Assembly: GCF_028453695.1 (NCBI RefSeq)
Contig: NC_135782.1
Span: 17,540,190-17,604,189, forward strand
DNA length: 64,000 nucleotides
DNA from: Augochlora pura
Lineage: Eukaryota > Arthropoda > Insecta > Hymenoptera > Halictidae
Direction of reading: 5' to 3'
Positions within the stretch are counted from its first letter, which is position 1, and the number at the start of each line of letters is the position of its first letter. Positions 1 to 12,800 of this stretch are shown here, in pieces. The notes under the pieces were generated by a model that did not search any database, was not told where the DNA came from, and worked only from the letters and a program-made list of their open reading frames with translations. The translations under genes were made by a program, and so were the position numbers.

Positions 1-111
1 ACGGCGAATTAATTCGCTTTGGATTAATGACTAATCGATTATATTCGTAAAATACGCGATTAATTGATTTTGTGGTTTTACGAGGAGAAAAATTGGAAAT
101 TATTTGATTAG

Positions 112-862
112 AAATTGGTCAACTTTGACGGACGATAACCTTGTTGAAAATTATTGTAGGATGATGCCACTATTTTTAAATTAAAGCTTGAAACTCTACT
201 CTAAGATAGTATAGTTGGATTTTAATTTCGGAGCATCTGAATTGTTGTAGGTATTTAAATATAACCATAGAAAAACCACCCCCTATTTCCAGGCGCGTGA
301 TAGGCCAGGTTGGCAAGTGTCACTTTAAAGTGCTGTAACTTTGCGAAAAAAAATCGCAGCTAGGTTTTATTTTTTTTTCAATTAAAGGGGAAGGATTAGG
401 CTTCAATTCTATATAAATGGAATTCCTTAAAAAAATTTTTTGGAAGCCGTGCATTTTTTCAAATTTGGCAGTTTTTAATGTGACAAACATGACCTCGTAT
501 TTAAAAGGCGACAATGTCACTGTTATGTTGTAATTAAAATCCAAGTAGGCTGTGTTAAAGTAGAGTCTTCAAGCTTCATTTTAAGGAAAAGATCATCACC
601 CTACAATGATTATTAATAGAGTTATCGTCACAAAGTTACAGAATTTGAAAAATAACACTTTTCAAGCTCATCCCCGGGTCCCCTCATAATAAGGTGATTT
701 TTCTATAGTTATATTTAAATAGCTACAAAAACCATAGTGCGTCAAACATAAAATCAATCAACACTATTTCGAAGTGCAAACACCAAGCTTTAATTTAAGA
801 ACAAGATCATCACGATACAATGATTTTTCACGAAGTTATCATCGCTCAAAGTTGGCTAATTC
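112..862 (-). mobile_element. long inverted-repeat element, family A, copy 1
   Basis: The left end carries GGTCAACTTTGAC and the right end CTCAAAGTTGGCTAAT; between them arms TTAAATTAAAGCTTGAAACT and CAAGCTTTAATTT appear in opposite orientations. Internal landmarks are ATATAACCATAGAAAAACC, CTGTAACTTTGCG and AATCGCAGCTAGG. Orientation is reversed relative to the copies at 1590 and 8019. No protein is encoded; short open frames recur only because the DNA is repeated. Confidence 0.7.
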
Positions 863-1589
863 TTGCTCAATTTCTTCGCGAAGAAAATGATTTCCAACTT
901 CCATAAACAATTTCCATTTAATGATCTTTTTCGATGGAACACCATAGCCACAAAGAATGATCGAAAACAGTCGAAATTCCCCTTAGTGCTCGTAGCACCG
1001 TTACGCAATAGTATCGAACGGCTCCCCCTAAAGCGGCCGAAAGGGTGCACCGAGGTGAATGGGAAACAGAAACAAAAGGAGGGGGCCGCATTAAAATCTA
1101 GTACGAATCTCGTCTAGCACGAATAATCAGATAGCTTTCTGTAGGTACCAGGTGAGCTTGCTCGAGCGAGTAACGCCTTTTGACGTTAACGCCAGGGCTC
1201 TTGTGCGCCCGGCCACCATAAACGCAGTCCGGGCGGACAATGCCAGATCCCAATCTACCATCCTAGTTCCTGGTTACCGGGACCCATTACCATTATGTTC
1301 GCGCTACGACTATCACTCCATTGTCTCGGCTATCGGACGGTAGCATCGGCCGACCAAAGTTTTTCGTGGTATTCGATTCGTTAACTCTGCGTGACGATTC
1401 CTCGGAACTACGTCATTGCCAGCCTTGATCCGATCGTGATTCTCATTACGGTAGTCGATTACTGTGACCATTAGAGCGACGTCCGGCGCTTTGCATAAAT
1501 GAAATTGTAAGTTGACGTGTTTACTAATTTTTTCCGAATTTAAATATACTGCTGGAAGATATTTTAATAGAGAAAAATTTTAGATAAAA
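863..1589. other. intergenic island, no gene seen
   Basis: Unique, moderately GC-rich sequence between two family A elements, with short open frames lacking splice context or recognisable protein motifs. Confidence 0.5.
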
Positions 1590-2385
1590 ATTGACCAACT
1601 TTGATCGACGATAACTCTGTTAATAATCATTGTAGGATGATGATCTTTTTTTTTAAATTGAAGCTTCAAATGTCCTCTTTAAGATGGCCTGGTTCGATTT
1701 TATTTTTAGTGCACTCTCGTCACTGTAGCTATTTAAGTATAATCATGGACCAATAACCCCCTTACCAAGTGACAGATACATGGGATTGACAAGTGTTATT
1801 TTTAAAATTTTGTAACTTTGTGAAAAATTATGATAAATTAATGGTTCTACTTTTAAATTAAAGCTTGAAAACTCTACTTTAACACAGCCTACTTGGATCT
1901 TAATTACAACATAACTGTGCCACTGTCGCCTTTTAAATACGAAGTCGTGTTTGCCACGTTGAAAAGTGCCAACTTTGAAACAATGCACGGGCCCCGAAAA
2001 ATTTTTTTAAGGAATTCAATTTACACAGAATTGAAGCCCAATCCTTCGCCTTTAATTGAAAAACAAATAAAACCTAGCTGCGATTTTTTTCGCAAAGTTA
2101 CAGCTCTTTAAAGTGACACTTGCCAACCTGATCTATCACGCGCCTAGAAATAGGGGGTGGTTTTTCTATGGTTATATTTAAATACTTACAGCAGTTCTGG
2201 TGCACCGAAATTAAAATCAAACTATACTATCTTAAAGTAGAGTTTTGAAGCTTTAATTTAAAAATAGAGCCATCATTCTACAATAATTTTTAACAAAGTT
2301 ATCGCACATCAAAGTCAGCCAATTTTTACGATTTTCCAGGGCAATATGTTACTCTTATTTTAATATTTTTATTATTCAAGAAAAG
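1590..2385 (+). mobile_element. long inverted-repeat element, family A, copy 2
   Basis: This copy begins TTGACCAACTTTGATCGACG and its inverted arm ends near TCAAAGTCAGCCAATTTT. It shares with copy 3 a further 50-60 bases of right flank containing TTACTCTTATTTTAATATTT, so the true boundary may be near 2385. It carries the internal landmarks CTAGCTGCGATTTTTTTCGC and CTATGGTTATATTTAAATAC. Confidence 0.7.
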
Positions 2386-3821
2386 TTATGTTAGACGCGT
2401 CACGTGGTCCCACCACAGTACTACGTACACCATGAACTATAATTTCACTTCATCCACAGAGACGATCGCAGATGCGTTTCGTACGGCCACTCAAAAATGA
2501 AGTGGACCGGCTCGGCCCGCAACAGCAACACAGTCGCGTCGTTCGTAGTAAAATAATATCAAGAAGAGTAAAAAAGGCTGCTGCACGCGCCATTGACCTT
2601 CTATAAACGTTAGATCGGGACTAGGCTGCTAGATAGAGGGTGGCAACTTCTGTCGGAGCCAGTGTACACAAATAAACAGACACAGAAGAATTATTCTTCG
2701 AAGGGGTGCGTCCGACTGTCGCTAGTTTTTTACTCGCTGCTCCAACCATTGTTCTCGAAACCTTCGTTTCGACCGTTTCACCATAACTGTCAGCCATTTA
2801 TCAACTTATGTTAACATGGGTATATTTATTTACATAAATCTTCACAATTTTAAATAGTTATTTTATATGATAGAGTTTTAGAATTTCTTTAGACCTATTT
2901 TACAGAATCTTTGTACAGAATTATTTTAGAGTATTATTTTACCGAATTATTTTACAGAATTATTTTAAATATTTATTTTATACAATTATTTTGTACAATT
3001 GATTCACGAAATAATTTTAGAAAATTTTAGAACATTATTTCACTAAAATAAAAATTAAATAAAATAAATTCAGGACACTAGCCTCGATTCTATATAGAAT
3101 AATTAAATAAAAAATTAATTCTGGGGGAACAAACCATAAAGAAAATATAATAAAATAGAAAAATAATTTCTGCAGCCCCGTTAAGTGTAATGAATTATAG
3201 AATTAGCCTAAACTCAACAAAATATAGTATCCGTCACGCTGAAAGTGCGGCTTGTAAATATGCCAAAAAAGGGCGTTGAATTCGAAAGTAATCAAAGTGT
3301 TCGATATTATTATTGTATCATCGATTGCCTCACTCGATCATTTACCATCCCTTTGATGTCTATGCGGGGCGCGTCCAGTGGCTCGGATCCTCGATAATAT
3401 GATTTATCGCACACGTATCATCGTGTTCTTCTCCGGCGACACGCGAGTGGATTCGTTATCTAGATCGGATTTAAGTGCGGCCGATTATTCGAAATGGGGT
3501 CCGATGAATTGCAGAGCTCCTTTTTCTCTTTTTCCAACCGGCGCAATTTCGTTAGCGTTATCAAGCCGTAATAGAGTGCACTTGGAGCAGCGATTGCATC
3601 TACGATTTTTCAAGGGGACAGTTGTCGGGCATTTGTTGCTGCGTTGGATCACCTGTTCAGTTGCAAAGATATTTGTCGTGAGTAAAGTTTTTTTGTTTAT
3701 AGTTTAAATTTGTTGGAAAGGATTTTTTAATTATTCAGTATGTGGGAGGACTATTTGTGGTAAATGTTTTTGTTTAGTAAATGATTGTTTAACTAGTTTC
3801 CAAACTTAATGAATGCTTAAT
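2386..3821. other. intergenic: two GC islands around an AT-rich stretch
   Basis: CpG-richer stretches at about 2400-2720 and 3360-3680 flank AT-rich sequence with TTATTTTACAGAATTATT-like repeats near 2900-3010. The 109-codon open frame at 3378 has no recognisable motif. Confidence 0.5.
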
Positions 3822-4110
3822 GTAATATAATATTATTATTGAGAATATTGGGAATATCTATATTAGAAATATTAATGTCATGAGTAATAATATTGTGAGC
3901 ATTAATATTGGGAATATTAATATTGTGAATATTGAGAATATTAATATTATGAATATTAATATCATGAGTATTAATATTGTGAATATTAATATTAGGAATA
4001 CTAATATTATGAGTATTAATATTATGAATATTCGCATATTGAGAATATTAATATTACGAGTATAAATATTGCGAAGACTAAAATATCAAAAATATTAATA
4101 TTACAAATAT
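3822..4110. repeat. AT tandem array based on AATATTAAT
   Basis: About 25 degenerate units such as GAATATTAATATT alternate with GTGAGTATT variants. The open frames across it encode only Asn/Ile-rich low complexity and are not genes. The same core recurs at 4735-4985, 5196-5352, 33150-33475 and 34085-34290. Confidence 0.85.
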
Positions 4111-4349
4111 TAAATTTCCAAATCTGAATTAAATCATTTTCTACCCTAATTCTTTCCCATCAATATCAACCCTTACCATAACCCCTTCTCAAAAACCCAT
4201 AACCAGGATAACACTATCATCCACATTACAATAAAAAAATTACAACAAACAATAAAAACTTTCAGAAAATAAAAACTATCGGAAAGATTAGCCTTATCTG
4301 TCCTCCTTCGAATGTCAACAGGATCTCACCGTAGGGTGTGATCGATTCA

Positions 4350-4547
4350 CACGTGCCCCACGATTAAATGGTGCACCACGAATTAGCAGAGTTGCGCGAC
4401 GACGGTCACGTGTCCGATTCGTACGGCACGTGAACGGAGAGGAAGACCGTAAACTCGGTTAAACGCCGGTCGGCCACGTGCCATTATCACTCGTTGGGTT
4501 GGCGTTGGGAAATTGATAGCGGGAAACTTCACACCATGATGCACGTG
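4350..4547. promoter_or_regulatory. cluster of five CACGTG E-boxes
   Basis: CACGTG occurs at 4350, 4407, 4427, 4475 and 4542 inside a GC-richer island between AT arrays. Three more follow at 5445, 5573 and 5607 in the next island. Such palindromes are bound by bHLH-ZIP and some Hairy-type factors. CACGTG is also common in other GC islands of this window (6619, 7791, 8912, 8923, 16287, 22182, 22195, 22294), so part of the density is compositional. Function is inference. Confidence 0.3.
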
Positions 4548-4734
4548 CTAGCATAACGCCGTCTAAAAGCTTGTGTAATTGAGATATCATGACCGGTTTC
4601 CTGGCAGACAAGAGAATCTATACTAATTCGACTAGGATGATCGGTGTATCCGCTTAGGATAAGTTTAATACCGAACGTATGCTTTTGAGGTGAGAATGAA
4701 TTGGTGTTAGAGAGGATATTTATGTTAAAAGGGT

Positions 4735-4985
4735 TGAAAATGTTAATATTTAATAATGTGGAAAATATTAATAATATTGAGAATAAGGATATTAATATTG
4801 ATAATATTAACAGTGAGATTAATAATATCGAAAATATTAATATCGAGGATATTAATACTGAGAATATTAATATGGAAGATATTAATACTGAGAATATTAA
4901 TATTGGAAATATTATTACTGAGAAAATTAATATTAAGTATATTAATATCGAGAACATTAATTTTGAAAATATTCAAAATATTAAC
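4735..4985. repeat. AT tandem array, AATATTAAT core
   Basis: Degenerate units like GATATTAATACTGAGAAT run without interruption. Both strands stay open because the period is close to a multiple of three; the peptides are Ile/Asn repeats with no gene signal. Confidence 0.85.
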
Positions 4986-5195
4986 TCTTTGCACTTGAGC
5001 TGCGACTCTAAGGTGCCAAGAAAAATTATTGTGCCACTATAATGACATAACTTTAACATTATTCAACAGTATATAATGTTAGAATAAACACAGTAAATAA
5101 ATCACATAAAATACAGCAAGTCACTTAAAATAGAAATACTATAAGTCAGAAAAACTACTTTAAATCTCGAATTAAAATAGCTCCGAGTGCAAACG

Positions 5196-5352
5196 GTTAA
5201 TATCGATAATATTACTAGCAAAATTACTAATATTCAGAATGTCAATAATATTAAAAATATCAAGAATATCAAAAATATCAAAGATATCAAAAATATCAAT
5301 AATATCAAAAATATCAATAATATCAAAAATATCAATAATATTAAAAATATAA
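5196..5352. repeat. 9-base tandem array AATATCAAA/AATATCAAT
   Basis: AATATCAAA and AATATCAAT units repeat about 16 times, exactly in register, producing Asn/Ile/Lys open frames on both strands by period alone. Confidence 0.88.
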
Positions 5353-5705
5353 AATCCCAAACAACATTATCTCAGGAACCATTGATCACGTCGTTAGATA
5401 ATACCTCGTAGCCTAATCGATCGTGTCGAATCACGGTCGTAGGACACGTGTCGTCGGTGGACGACGTCGTCGTGGAAGAGTAATCGTAATTGAGACACAA
5501 AAGGGGGTGTGGGTTCTCGATCGTCACGAGATCTTCGACGGGACACGGAATACTTGCACCCTGCGACGGGTTCACGTGGCTCGGACGCGTGCTAGCCGTT
5601 TAGCAACACGTGGCCACGAGGCGAGAGGCGCGCATTCCAAATGCGGCTGACACGATGCGGCTAATTTGCCACGTCCTGCGTGCCGCGTTCTGATTTACAC
5701 ATTAA

Positions 5706-6245
5706 CCCTTTTTTTAAATTAAAGCTTGAAAACTCTACTTTAACACAGAATACTTGGATTTGAATTACAATATAATTTTACCACTGTCACATTTCAAATA
5801 CGAGCTTGTGTTTGCCACATTAAAAACTGCCAAATTTGAAAAAATGCACGGGCCCCGAAAATTTTTTTTAAAGAATTCCATTTACACAGAATTGAAGCCT
5901 GATCCTTCCCCTTTAATTGAAAAAAATGGAACCTAGCTGCGATTTTTTTTCGCAAAGTTACAGCACATTAAAGTGACACTTGCCAACCTGATCTATCACG
6001 CGCCTATGAATAGGGGGTGGTTCTTCTATGGTTATATTTATATACGTACAACAGTTCTGATGCACCAAAATTAAAATCCAACTATACTATCTTAAAGTAG
6101 AGTTTTCAAGCTTTAATTTAAATGTAGTGCCATCATTCTACAATAATTTTTAACAAAGTTATGATCCATCAAAGTCAGCCAATTTTGACCAAAAATTTTC
6201 AGAGCAAAATGTTGCTCTTATTTTAATATTTATATTATTCAAGTT
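5706..6245 (+). mobile_element. family A element, copy 3, left end missing
   Basis: The copy starts abruptly at TTTTTTTAAATTAAAGCTTG and continues through ATGCACGGGCCCCG, CTAGCTGCGATTTTTTTTCG and the right inverted arm to the shared right flank. Roughly the first 270 bases present in copies 2 and 4 are absent, so it is a 5'-truncated or recombined copy. Confidence 0.65.
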
Positions 6246-6904
6246 ATACGAACCAAAATCTACCCCATTACGTAACATCACGATCAGCCATTATACTTTC
6301 GCGGAGGAATAATCGCAGGTAATCGCGGGAATTCCGTCGACTCGTTAATCCTTGTCCGATTTGCTAGAGCACGCCGCGAGAGAGGGGGGAGAGGGGGTGG
6401 GCCTCGTTAGGCCGACTAAATACCTTGAAATTACAGGACCGGTGGTCCACAAAAGGTGAGCACGCACCCTCGGTAGAAAGAGTCACGTTCTCCGGCGCGT
6501 CGTAATCGATTGGCCACGGGAGTAGCACCCACTGGGCTACGCGCCGTGAGAGCACCCACCGTCCGACGCGCTTCCCTTTTCGGAAATAGACGCGGCCCCC
6601 GTTTTTGGTAGAGCCGTCCACGTGACAACCGGAGAAAGTCATTTCATGGATCGGTTCTGTTAACGCGCGGAAGTAGGCCTCTGTGATAATCGACGGCCGA
6701 TTCTCTTCACCTTGTCGGTGAGCCGCGTTTCCGGACGCGGGGAAAAAACCGCGGCCAGGTGCTGGGCCTCGTTTTTTCGAGGAGACGGAACGGGACCGGA
6801 GATGTACTGTTACCGCTCGATTATCTTCGTATAGACCGTGGGAGCTTTTTTCCTGTGACGAAGAACGCGATTGGTGCGCTGAAGATGTGATTGGTGAGTG
6901 AAAA
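6246..6904. other. GC-rich island, no convincing gene
   Basis: CpG-rich sequence. A minus-strand frame of about 190 codons (6945-6364) begins inside an AT array and has arbitrary composition. A plus-strand GTGAGT near 6894 could be a splice donor of a non-coding exon, but nothing confirms transcription. Confidence 0.4.
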
Positions 6905-7110
6905 TGAATTTTTAAATTTAATTCAATTTTTAAATTTAAATACAATTTTTAAATAAGGATATAATTTTTAAATAAGGATATAATTTGTAAATTTAGACGC
7001 AATTTGTAAATTTAAATGCAATTTGTAAATTTAAATGCAATTTGTAAATTTAAATGTAATTTTTAAATTTAAATGTAATTTTTAAATTTAAATGCAATTT
7101 TTAAATTTAA
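6905..7110. repeat. tandem array TTTTTAAATTTAAATGCAA
   Basis: About ten units of 17-19 bases built from AATTTNTAAATTTAAATG. It directly abuts the GC island on its left. Confidence 0.85.
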
Positions 7111-8018
7111 TTGTACATATTTATTCATTGATTTATTATTACTCAATTGTACATACAACGTTTGAGAAATATTTAAAATTGTTCGCCATAAATTTGCGAA
7201 CGTTAAAAGTATATATGTTACGTCTTAACTAGGTCTTGGCTACGTCTTGGTTATGTCTTAATTACGTCTTGGTTTCCCAGAAATATGTCGAAGTTCAATT
7301 AGATCCTAATTAGGTTTTGGTTAGGTCCTGGTTAGGACTTGGTTAGGTCTTGATTAATATAATAACAAATGCAATATATAAATCACATAAAACTCAGTAA
7401 GTCACTTAAAATAAGAATACTGTAAATCAGAAAAACTATTTAAAATTTCGAGTTAATAAATTTTCAAATATAGATATACTTCGTGACTCAATTAAATCCT
7501 ATTAAGGTTTTGTTAGGTCCTGGTTACGTCTTGCTCAAGCCTAGTTACCCAGAAATCTCAAAGCTCTCGCAAAGCGAATAATAATTCTGTCATCTGAATT
7601 TCCACGAGTTCGCGTTCTTTGCGTCACGAGGCAAGCATAAATGGTCGAATAAAGTAACCCAGAACCCCTTTTCGAGGTTAGACAGCGCCATTGTACGTCG
7701 TCGGACGTGTTTGCACGTTTCATCGACGCCCGAATAATTTCGTTTCGACGTACCTTAATTGAGACGTTCCGCAAACCGCCACAGGCGGTTCACGTGCGCC
7801 AAACATTTACCGACATGCGAGCCAGGTTAAACATCCCCGGGCGCTGCATCGTTCTTGTGCACACAAGCGCCGCTGTCTCTTCTCCGGGGCTGTCGTGCTC
7901 CTTTTTTTATTAACCCCTCGACGTTTCCTGTCAATCGATAATCTCAAACAGTAATTTGAAAATTGTCTGTTTTAATAATTTCGTAAAAGTAACGTGAAAT
8001 ATAATATTCTTCGAAGTA
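7111..8018. other. intergenic, degenerate TTAGGTCTTGG repeats and an island
   Basis: At 7215-7350 and 7500-7550 short degenerate copies of GTTAGGTCTTG or TTACGTCTTG recur. A GC-richer unique segment lies at 7550-7930. No gene is seen. Confidence 0.5.
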
Positions 8019-8770
8019 GGCCAACTTTGACTTATGATAACTCTGCGAGAAATTGTTGTAGGTTGATGACACTATTTTTAAAGTAAAGCTTGGAATGTCC
8101 TCTTTGAGATGGCCTAGTTCGATTTTATGTTTAGTGCACTCTCGTCGCTGTAACTAATTATATATAACCATGGAAAAATCACTCCCTTTTCAAGTGAGTG
8201 ACAAAATGAGATTTACAAGGGTTACATTGAAGTACTATAATTTTGCGAAAAATCATTATAAAATGATGGCTCAATTTTTAAATTAAAGCTTGATATCTCT
8301 ACTTTAAAATACCCTATCTGGATTTTAAGTTCTGTGCACGCTTACCATTGTAGTCATTTAAATGTAAATATAGAAAGACCAACCTTTTACTACAAGCCCA
8401 TATTTATCGTATCAAAAATTGTCAACTTTGACAAAATGCACAGACTCTGAAAAATTTTTTTTAGCGATGCCGTTTACGTAGAAATAAAGTAAAATCTTTC
8501 CTCCGTAATTTGCCGTAAAGTAAACCTAGCTGCGATTTTTTTCGCGAAGTTACAGCACTTTAAAGTGACCCTTATAAATTTCATCCATTACGCATCTGAA
8601 AAGGGGGTGGTTTTTCTATGGTTATATTTAAATATTTGCAGCGACAAGAATACGCCGAATAAAAAATCAAAACTATGCCATCTTAAAGTAGAGATTTCAA
8701 GCTTTAGTTTAAAAATAGTCTCATCATACTATGACAATCTTTAACAAAGTTATGGTCGGTCAAAGTCGGA
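8019..8770 (+). mobile_element. family A element, copy 4, both inverted ends present
   Basis: GGCCAACTTTGACTTATGAT at the left and GGTCGGTCAAAGTCGGAC at the right are inverted relatives, extended inward for more than 100 bases (TTAACAAAGTTATGG against CTCTGCGAGAAATTG and the AAAGCTTG arms). It is about 750 bases with no coding capacity. The family could be a foldback-type or TIR MITE. Confidence 0.7.
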
Positions 8771-10756
8771 CAAAAATAGAATAAAATATAAAATACAGTG
8801 ATCTCGAAATAATTGCAAGAAACACGCCACGTAAATTATCTTATGGTGTCGCATCACGCCTAAACCATACCAGCGATCTTTTTCACGCTGACGCGTCCCG
8901 GGAGCAATCGCCACGTGGCCGGCACGTGCGCGAATCGCTCTCGGCGCACCCCACACCGATCCACGGCCGGATTTCGCTCACAGATAACAGCGGCTCCTTC
9001 AACAAAAAACCGATAGAAATAACAGTGACAAAATATAGTAATCGGGTCGCATGCTCCTAAAACGTCGCGTGCCATCTTGAGTGTGGCCCTTGGAAGACTT
9101 ACACGCAGATGTAGCTTATTATAGTAAGCAATTCCATACTAATCGTTCGCTCTTTTAAATGGATAGTTTGGGGTGGTATATTTATTGTTAGAATATAAGA
9201 GACTATTTATTGTTAGATAATAAAAGAGAGAAGTGGCAGCAGGTGGTGGTTAATAATTCTTATGGGAAAAAAGGGAGCAGGTTTTGTCTGAGAGAAAGGA
9301 TTTTTTGATGATTTAAAATAGTTTTTGTTTTATATTTTAAAACATTTTTCTTTTCATATTTTAAAATATTTTTCGTTTCATATTTTAAAATATATTCGGT
9401 TTTATATTCTTTGATATATAAAAATAGTTTTCCTGCATTGTTGTAGAATATTCTATATTTTATACTCTTTAATATTTTATTATAGTATTCCTTTAATATT
9501 GTAAAATATTCTCTGCTTAATATATTTCTCCTTTAATATTGTAACATCTCTCTTTAATAATTCTTTAATATTGTAAAATAAATCCACAAAATTCAGCAGA
9601 ATCGTCTGTCAATTAAAAATGTATTAAATCAAATATTGACATAGTCAAATGGATCAACTACGTCGATAAGCACTGTCATAATTGATTGACCTTTCTAAGA
9701 ATAGTGTAACACGAGACACAGAGCCAGGCTCGTTATTTTATTTGGACAGTCATTATCTTATTTACACTATACTATACTATACTAGACTATAAGTTGTATA
9801 ATGGACTATACATTGCTTTAGTAAAATTGTAAAGAGTCATATATGATTATATTAGACTATTGTATATTCTATAATATAATTATTATATCATATAATAAAT
9901 ATAGTAAGATGTACAGTTGTACCATGATAATATATTATAATATATATCTACATCTACTATGTAATATTAAAAAAATATTATAATATATATACCCATCGAC
10001 TTTATAATATTATAAAAATATTATAATATATATATATTCATCGAATATAAAATATTACAAAAATATTAACACATCCTCCCACCCCTCTCCAACCTAACCA
10101 CCCTAACATCCTACACACCCACGCCGCAATAAATTCCCCAAAAAAGCTTCCGATCCATTTTACACGTTTCTAAACCGCGTTTCCTGTTTCCATGAATTTC
10201 CCACCGCAAGTTTCCCCTAATCCGGATACGATCGCTCTTATTCACCTGAACACGCGATTCGCCGCAGAAAAAATCCAAGAAGCATATAATACAGTGTAAC
10301 AAAATTAGGTAGCCCCCGATAGAATCTCACGGTCGAACTGTCTCGTAGCAGATGAAAGCGAGCCACAGCCAACGGGCCACAGGTTTCTCGATCGCATTGG
10401 ATCGGGAAAAACGAGTGAAAATCGTCTGAAGTGGCTCGAAGGGTCAAGAACGCGAGAGAATCCTTCCTCCCATCGACGGTTCTTCCTTTAGATGTTTGCC
10501 GGCGGCGCGGCTCGTCTCAAAAGCGGACCGGCCAACCGCCTTCTTTACCGCGCCGCGAGAAATCACCGTGAAATGGGGCGCACGCTTCACCAGGAATTCG
10601 GGGTGGTCGGTGCGCTACTGACATTAGAGGTGGGTTCTTTGGTGGAACCGTGTTAAACGACCGCGAGAAACCACCGTGCGAGAAACTCGACGCCGTCGCA
10701 TGGGGTGGTATGGGAAAAAAGTTCCTTTTCTTTGACAAACGTTTAGTGTAATATGT
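8771..10756. other. intergenic, AT-rich with islands at 8.8-9.1 and 10.1-10.7 kb
   Basis: Between the islands the sequence is TTTTAAAATATTTTTCGTTT-like low complexity (9300-9560) and ATTATAATATATAT stretches (9840-10070). Neither island shows a supportable exon. Confidence 0.5.
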
Positions 10757-11270
10757 GAGTATAATGTGTATATAATTGTGAAATGTTTCAATTATTTTGT
10801 ATTTTATTATGGTACATTATATTATATTATATTGTATTATATTATATTACGATACATTATATTACATTGCAAGAGATTACGTTATCTTACATTTCATTTT
10901 ATTGCATTGTATCGTATTATATTACAGTACATTATATTATATTATAATTATATTACATTACCTAATATTGCATAATAATTAAATCACACGACATAATATT
11001 GCATAATAATTATATTATGTTACATTAAGTTATAATTATATTATATCACATTATACTACAATAATATTTAGAGTACACTACACTTATTTTCCATTGCACT
11101 ATAACAATATTAATTTAAACTATAATTACGTTACATTACATTAAAATTGTATTATATTATATCTCATTATTATATTCTATATTATATTGTATTCTATGTA
11201 TATTAGAGTACGTAACCTCATAGTATATTCTATATATTATCTTAACAATAAGTACCTAACCTAATATTAC
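10757..11270. repeat. ATTATATT-type low-complexity array
   Basis: Runs of TTATATTATATTACATTA, mostly 5-base and 10-base steps (ATTAT, ATTAC). Open frames here are Tyr/Ile repeats only. Confidence 0.85.
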
Positions 11271-12554
11271 ATTCTCTAAATTACCTTCACTATAAATACG
11301 TAAAACAATATATTTAATAAATAATAATAGTAATAAACAACGAAGAAAATTATCGATTATATAAATTGTTAAAATATTGTAAACGGGTCTTGAAGTAATT
11401 ATTGTTAGGAGAAGGAGTACCGCGAAAAAATATAATTGTAAGGGAGAGAGCGTTTATCGTTTCGTCGCGGCACGATTGTCATGAAATAGTAATGCGACGC
11501 TGGTTGTCCGCGTTTTCCGGAACGGAGTGGTCACGAAAGGGTGAACCCCGGGACACGTCACTCCTTTGCGTTTCCTGCGGTGCTCGATACCCGTGACTCG
11601 ATTTCGCGTGGATAATAGAACGAAGTGGAGGAGGGGGAGAACGGTGTTAATCACGCGATAAAAAATGGCTAGGCGATCGCTGAAACGATAACTGATCATT
11701 GGTACAACTGATTCGAATTGCGATTAGGTGATTTCAAGAATCATCATTGCATAACGATATGTCTATATAATTAATATTAATTTATAAAAATCGTTAAATA
11801 CACAGAGTAATTTTTGTATGATTTTTTTTAGTCCTTTGCAATTTTTATTTTCCGTTAAAAATAATTTGATAAAACTTTGTTTATGCTTTGAAGGTTCGAT
11901 TTGTAGGTTAGATTTTATTCTAGGCAGTAAACTTTAGCGAAATTAATTTTTTAACACAGAGAAAATTACTGGAACTTTATATAAAAATATTAAGAAATCT
12001 ATAAGGGTGGCAATGTTAATTTAAAAGGAATTATTATGAATTTCTGGGTGACAAACTGTATAGAAATTAATTTTTTAACCCAGAGAAAATTACTCAAATT
12101 TTAAATAAAAATATTAAGAAATCCATAAGGGTGGCAATGTTAATTTAAAAGGAAATGTTATGAATATTTTTCTGCCTTTTCAAAAGTCATGTATATTAAT
12201 GATTGGGGGACGATTCTGTCTTTGATATTCGAAGAATGGAAGAAGTTAGTCGGAACGAGGTATTTAGCATAATTCCGTAGTATTTTATTAGATGTACAAA
12301 GTTGCACAGCCCCTTTCTGACGAGCACGCGTCGAATAATTCTGTAGGAGACGATATAATCGATGCACGATATTCCCTCGATCCTTTCGATACCACTCGAT
12401 CTCGTTAACGCGCCATCCCCTGAAGGGATCGCTCGAGGACATTCTTTTTGATACAGCCGAAAATCTTGTTTTCCTGCCCTCTGCGAACTTAGCGATGGGT
12501 TCGAGCGGATTTTCGCAAGTTGATGAACAAATCCCTCGGAAGTCGACGAGGGTG
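11271..12554. other. intergenic, contains a duplicated ~125-base segment
   Basis: Two direct copies of a segment containing AATTAATTTTTTAAC, AGAGAAAATTACT and AAGGGTGGCAATGTTAATTT lie at about 11938-12050 and 12062-12170. GC-richer unique sequence occurs at 11400-11700 and 12280-12550. No gene is recognised. Confidence 0.55.
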
Positions 12555-12800
12555 TATATGAGACTATAGATGTAGAAAATGTAAAAAATATAGAAGGTAT
12601 AGGAAATGTAGAAAATATATAAAATAATATAGAGAATATAGCAAATATAGCAAATATAGTAAATATATAAAATATAGCAAATAGTATAGAAAATATCAGT
12701 GATATAAAATAAAATATAGGAAATATAAAATATAATATACAAGCTATAAAAAATAATATAAAAAATATAAAAATAGTAAAGAAAATATAGAAGCTATGGT
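12555..12800. repeat. AAATATAG-type tandem array
   Basis: Units such as AAATATAGAAAATATAG and AAATATAGC repeat across the interval. The minus-strand Tyr/Ile open frame is a by-product. Confidence 0.8.

Noticed and set aside
6364..6945. Minus-strand frame of 193 codons
   Set aside because: It starts in an AT array and crosses a CpG-rich island; composition is arbitrary, there is no domain, and another overlapping frame is equally open.
7215..7350. Telomere-like TTAGG repeats
   Set aside because: GTTAGGTCTTGG units are degenerate, with 10-12-base spacing, not uniform (TTAGG)n; similar TTAGAC/TTAAGTC repeats occur in several places, so a telomeric relic is not supported.
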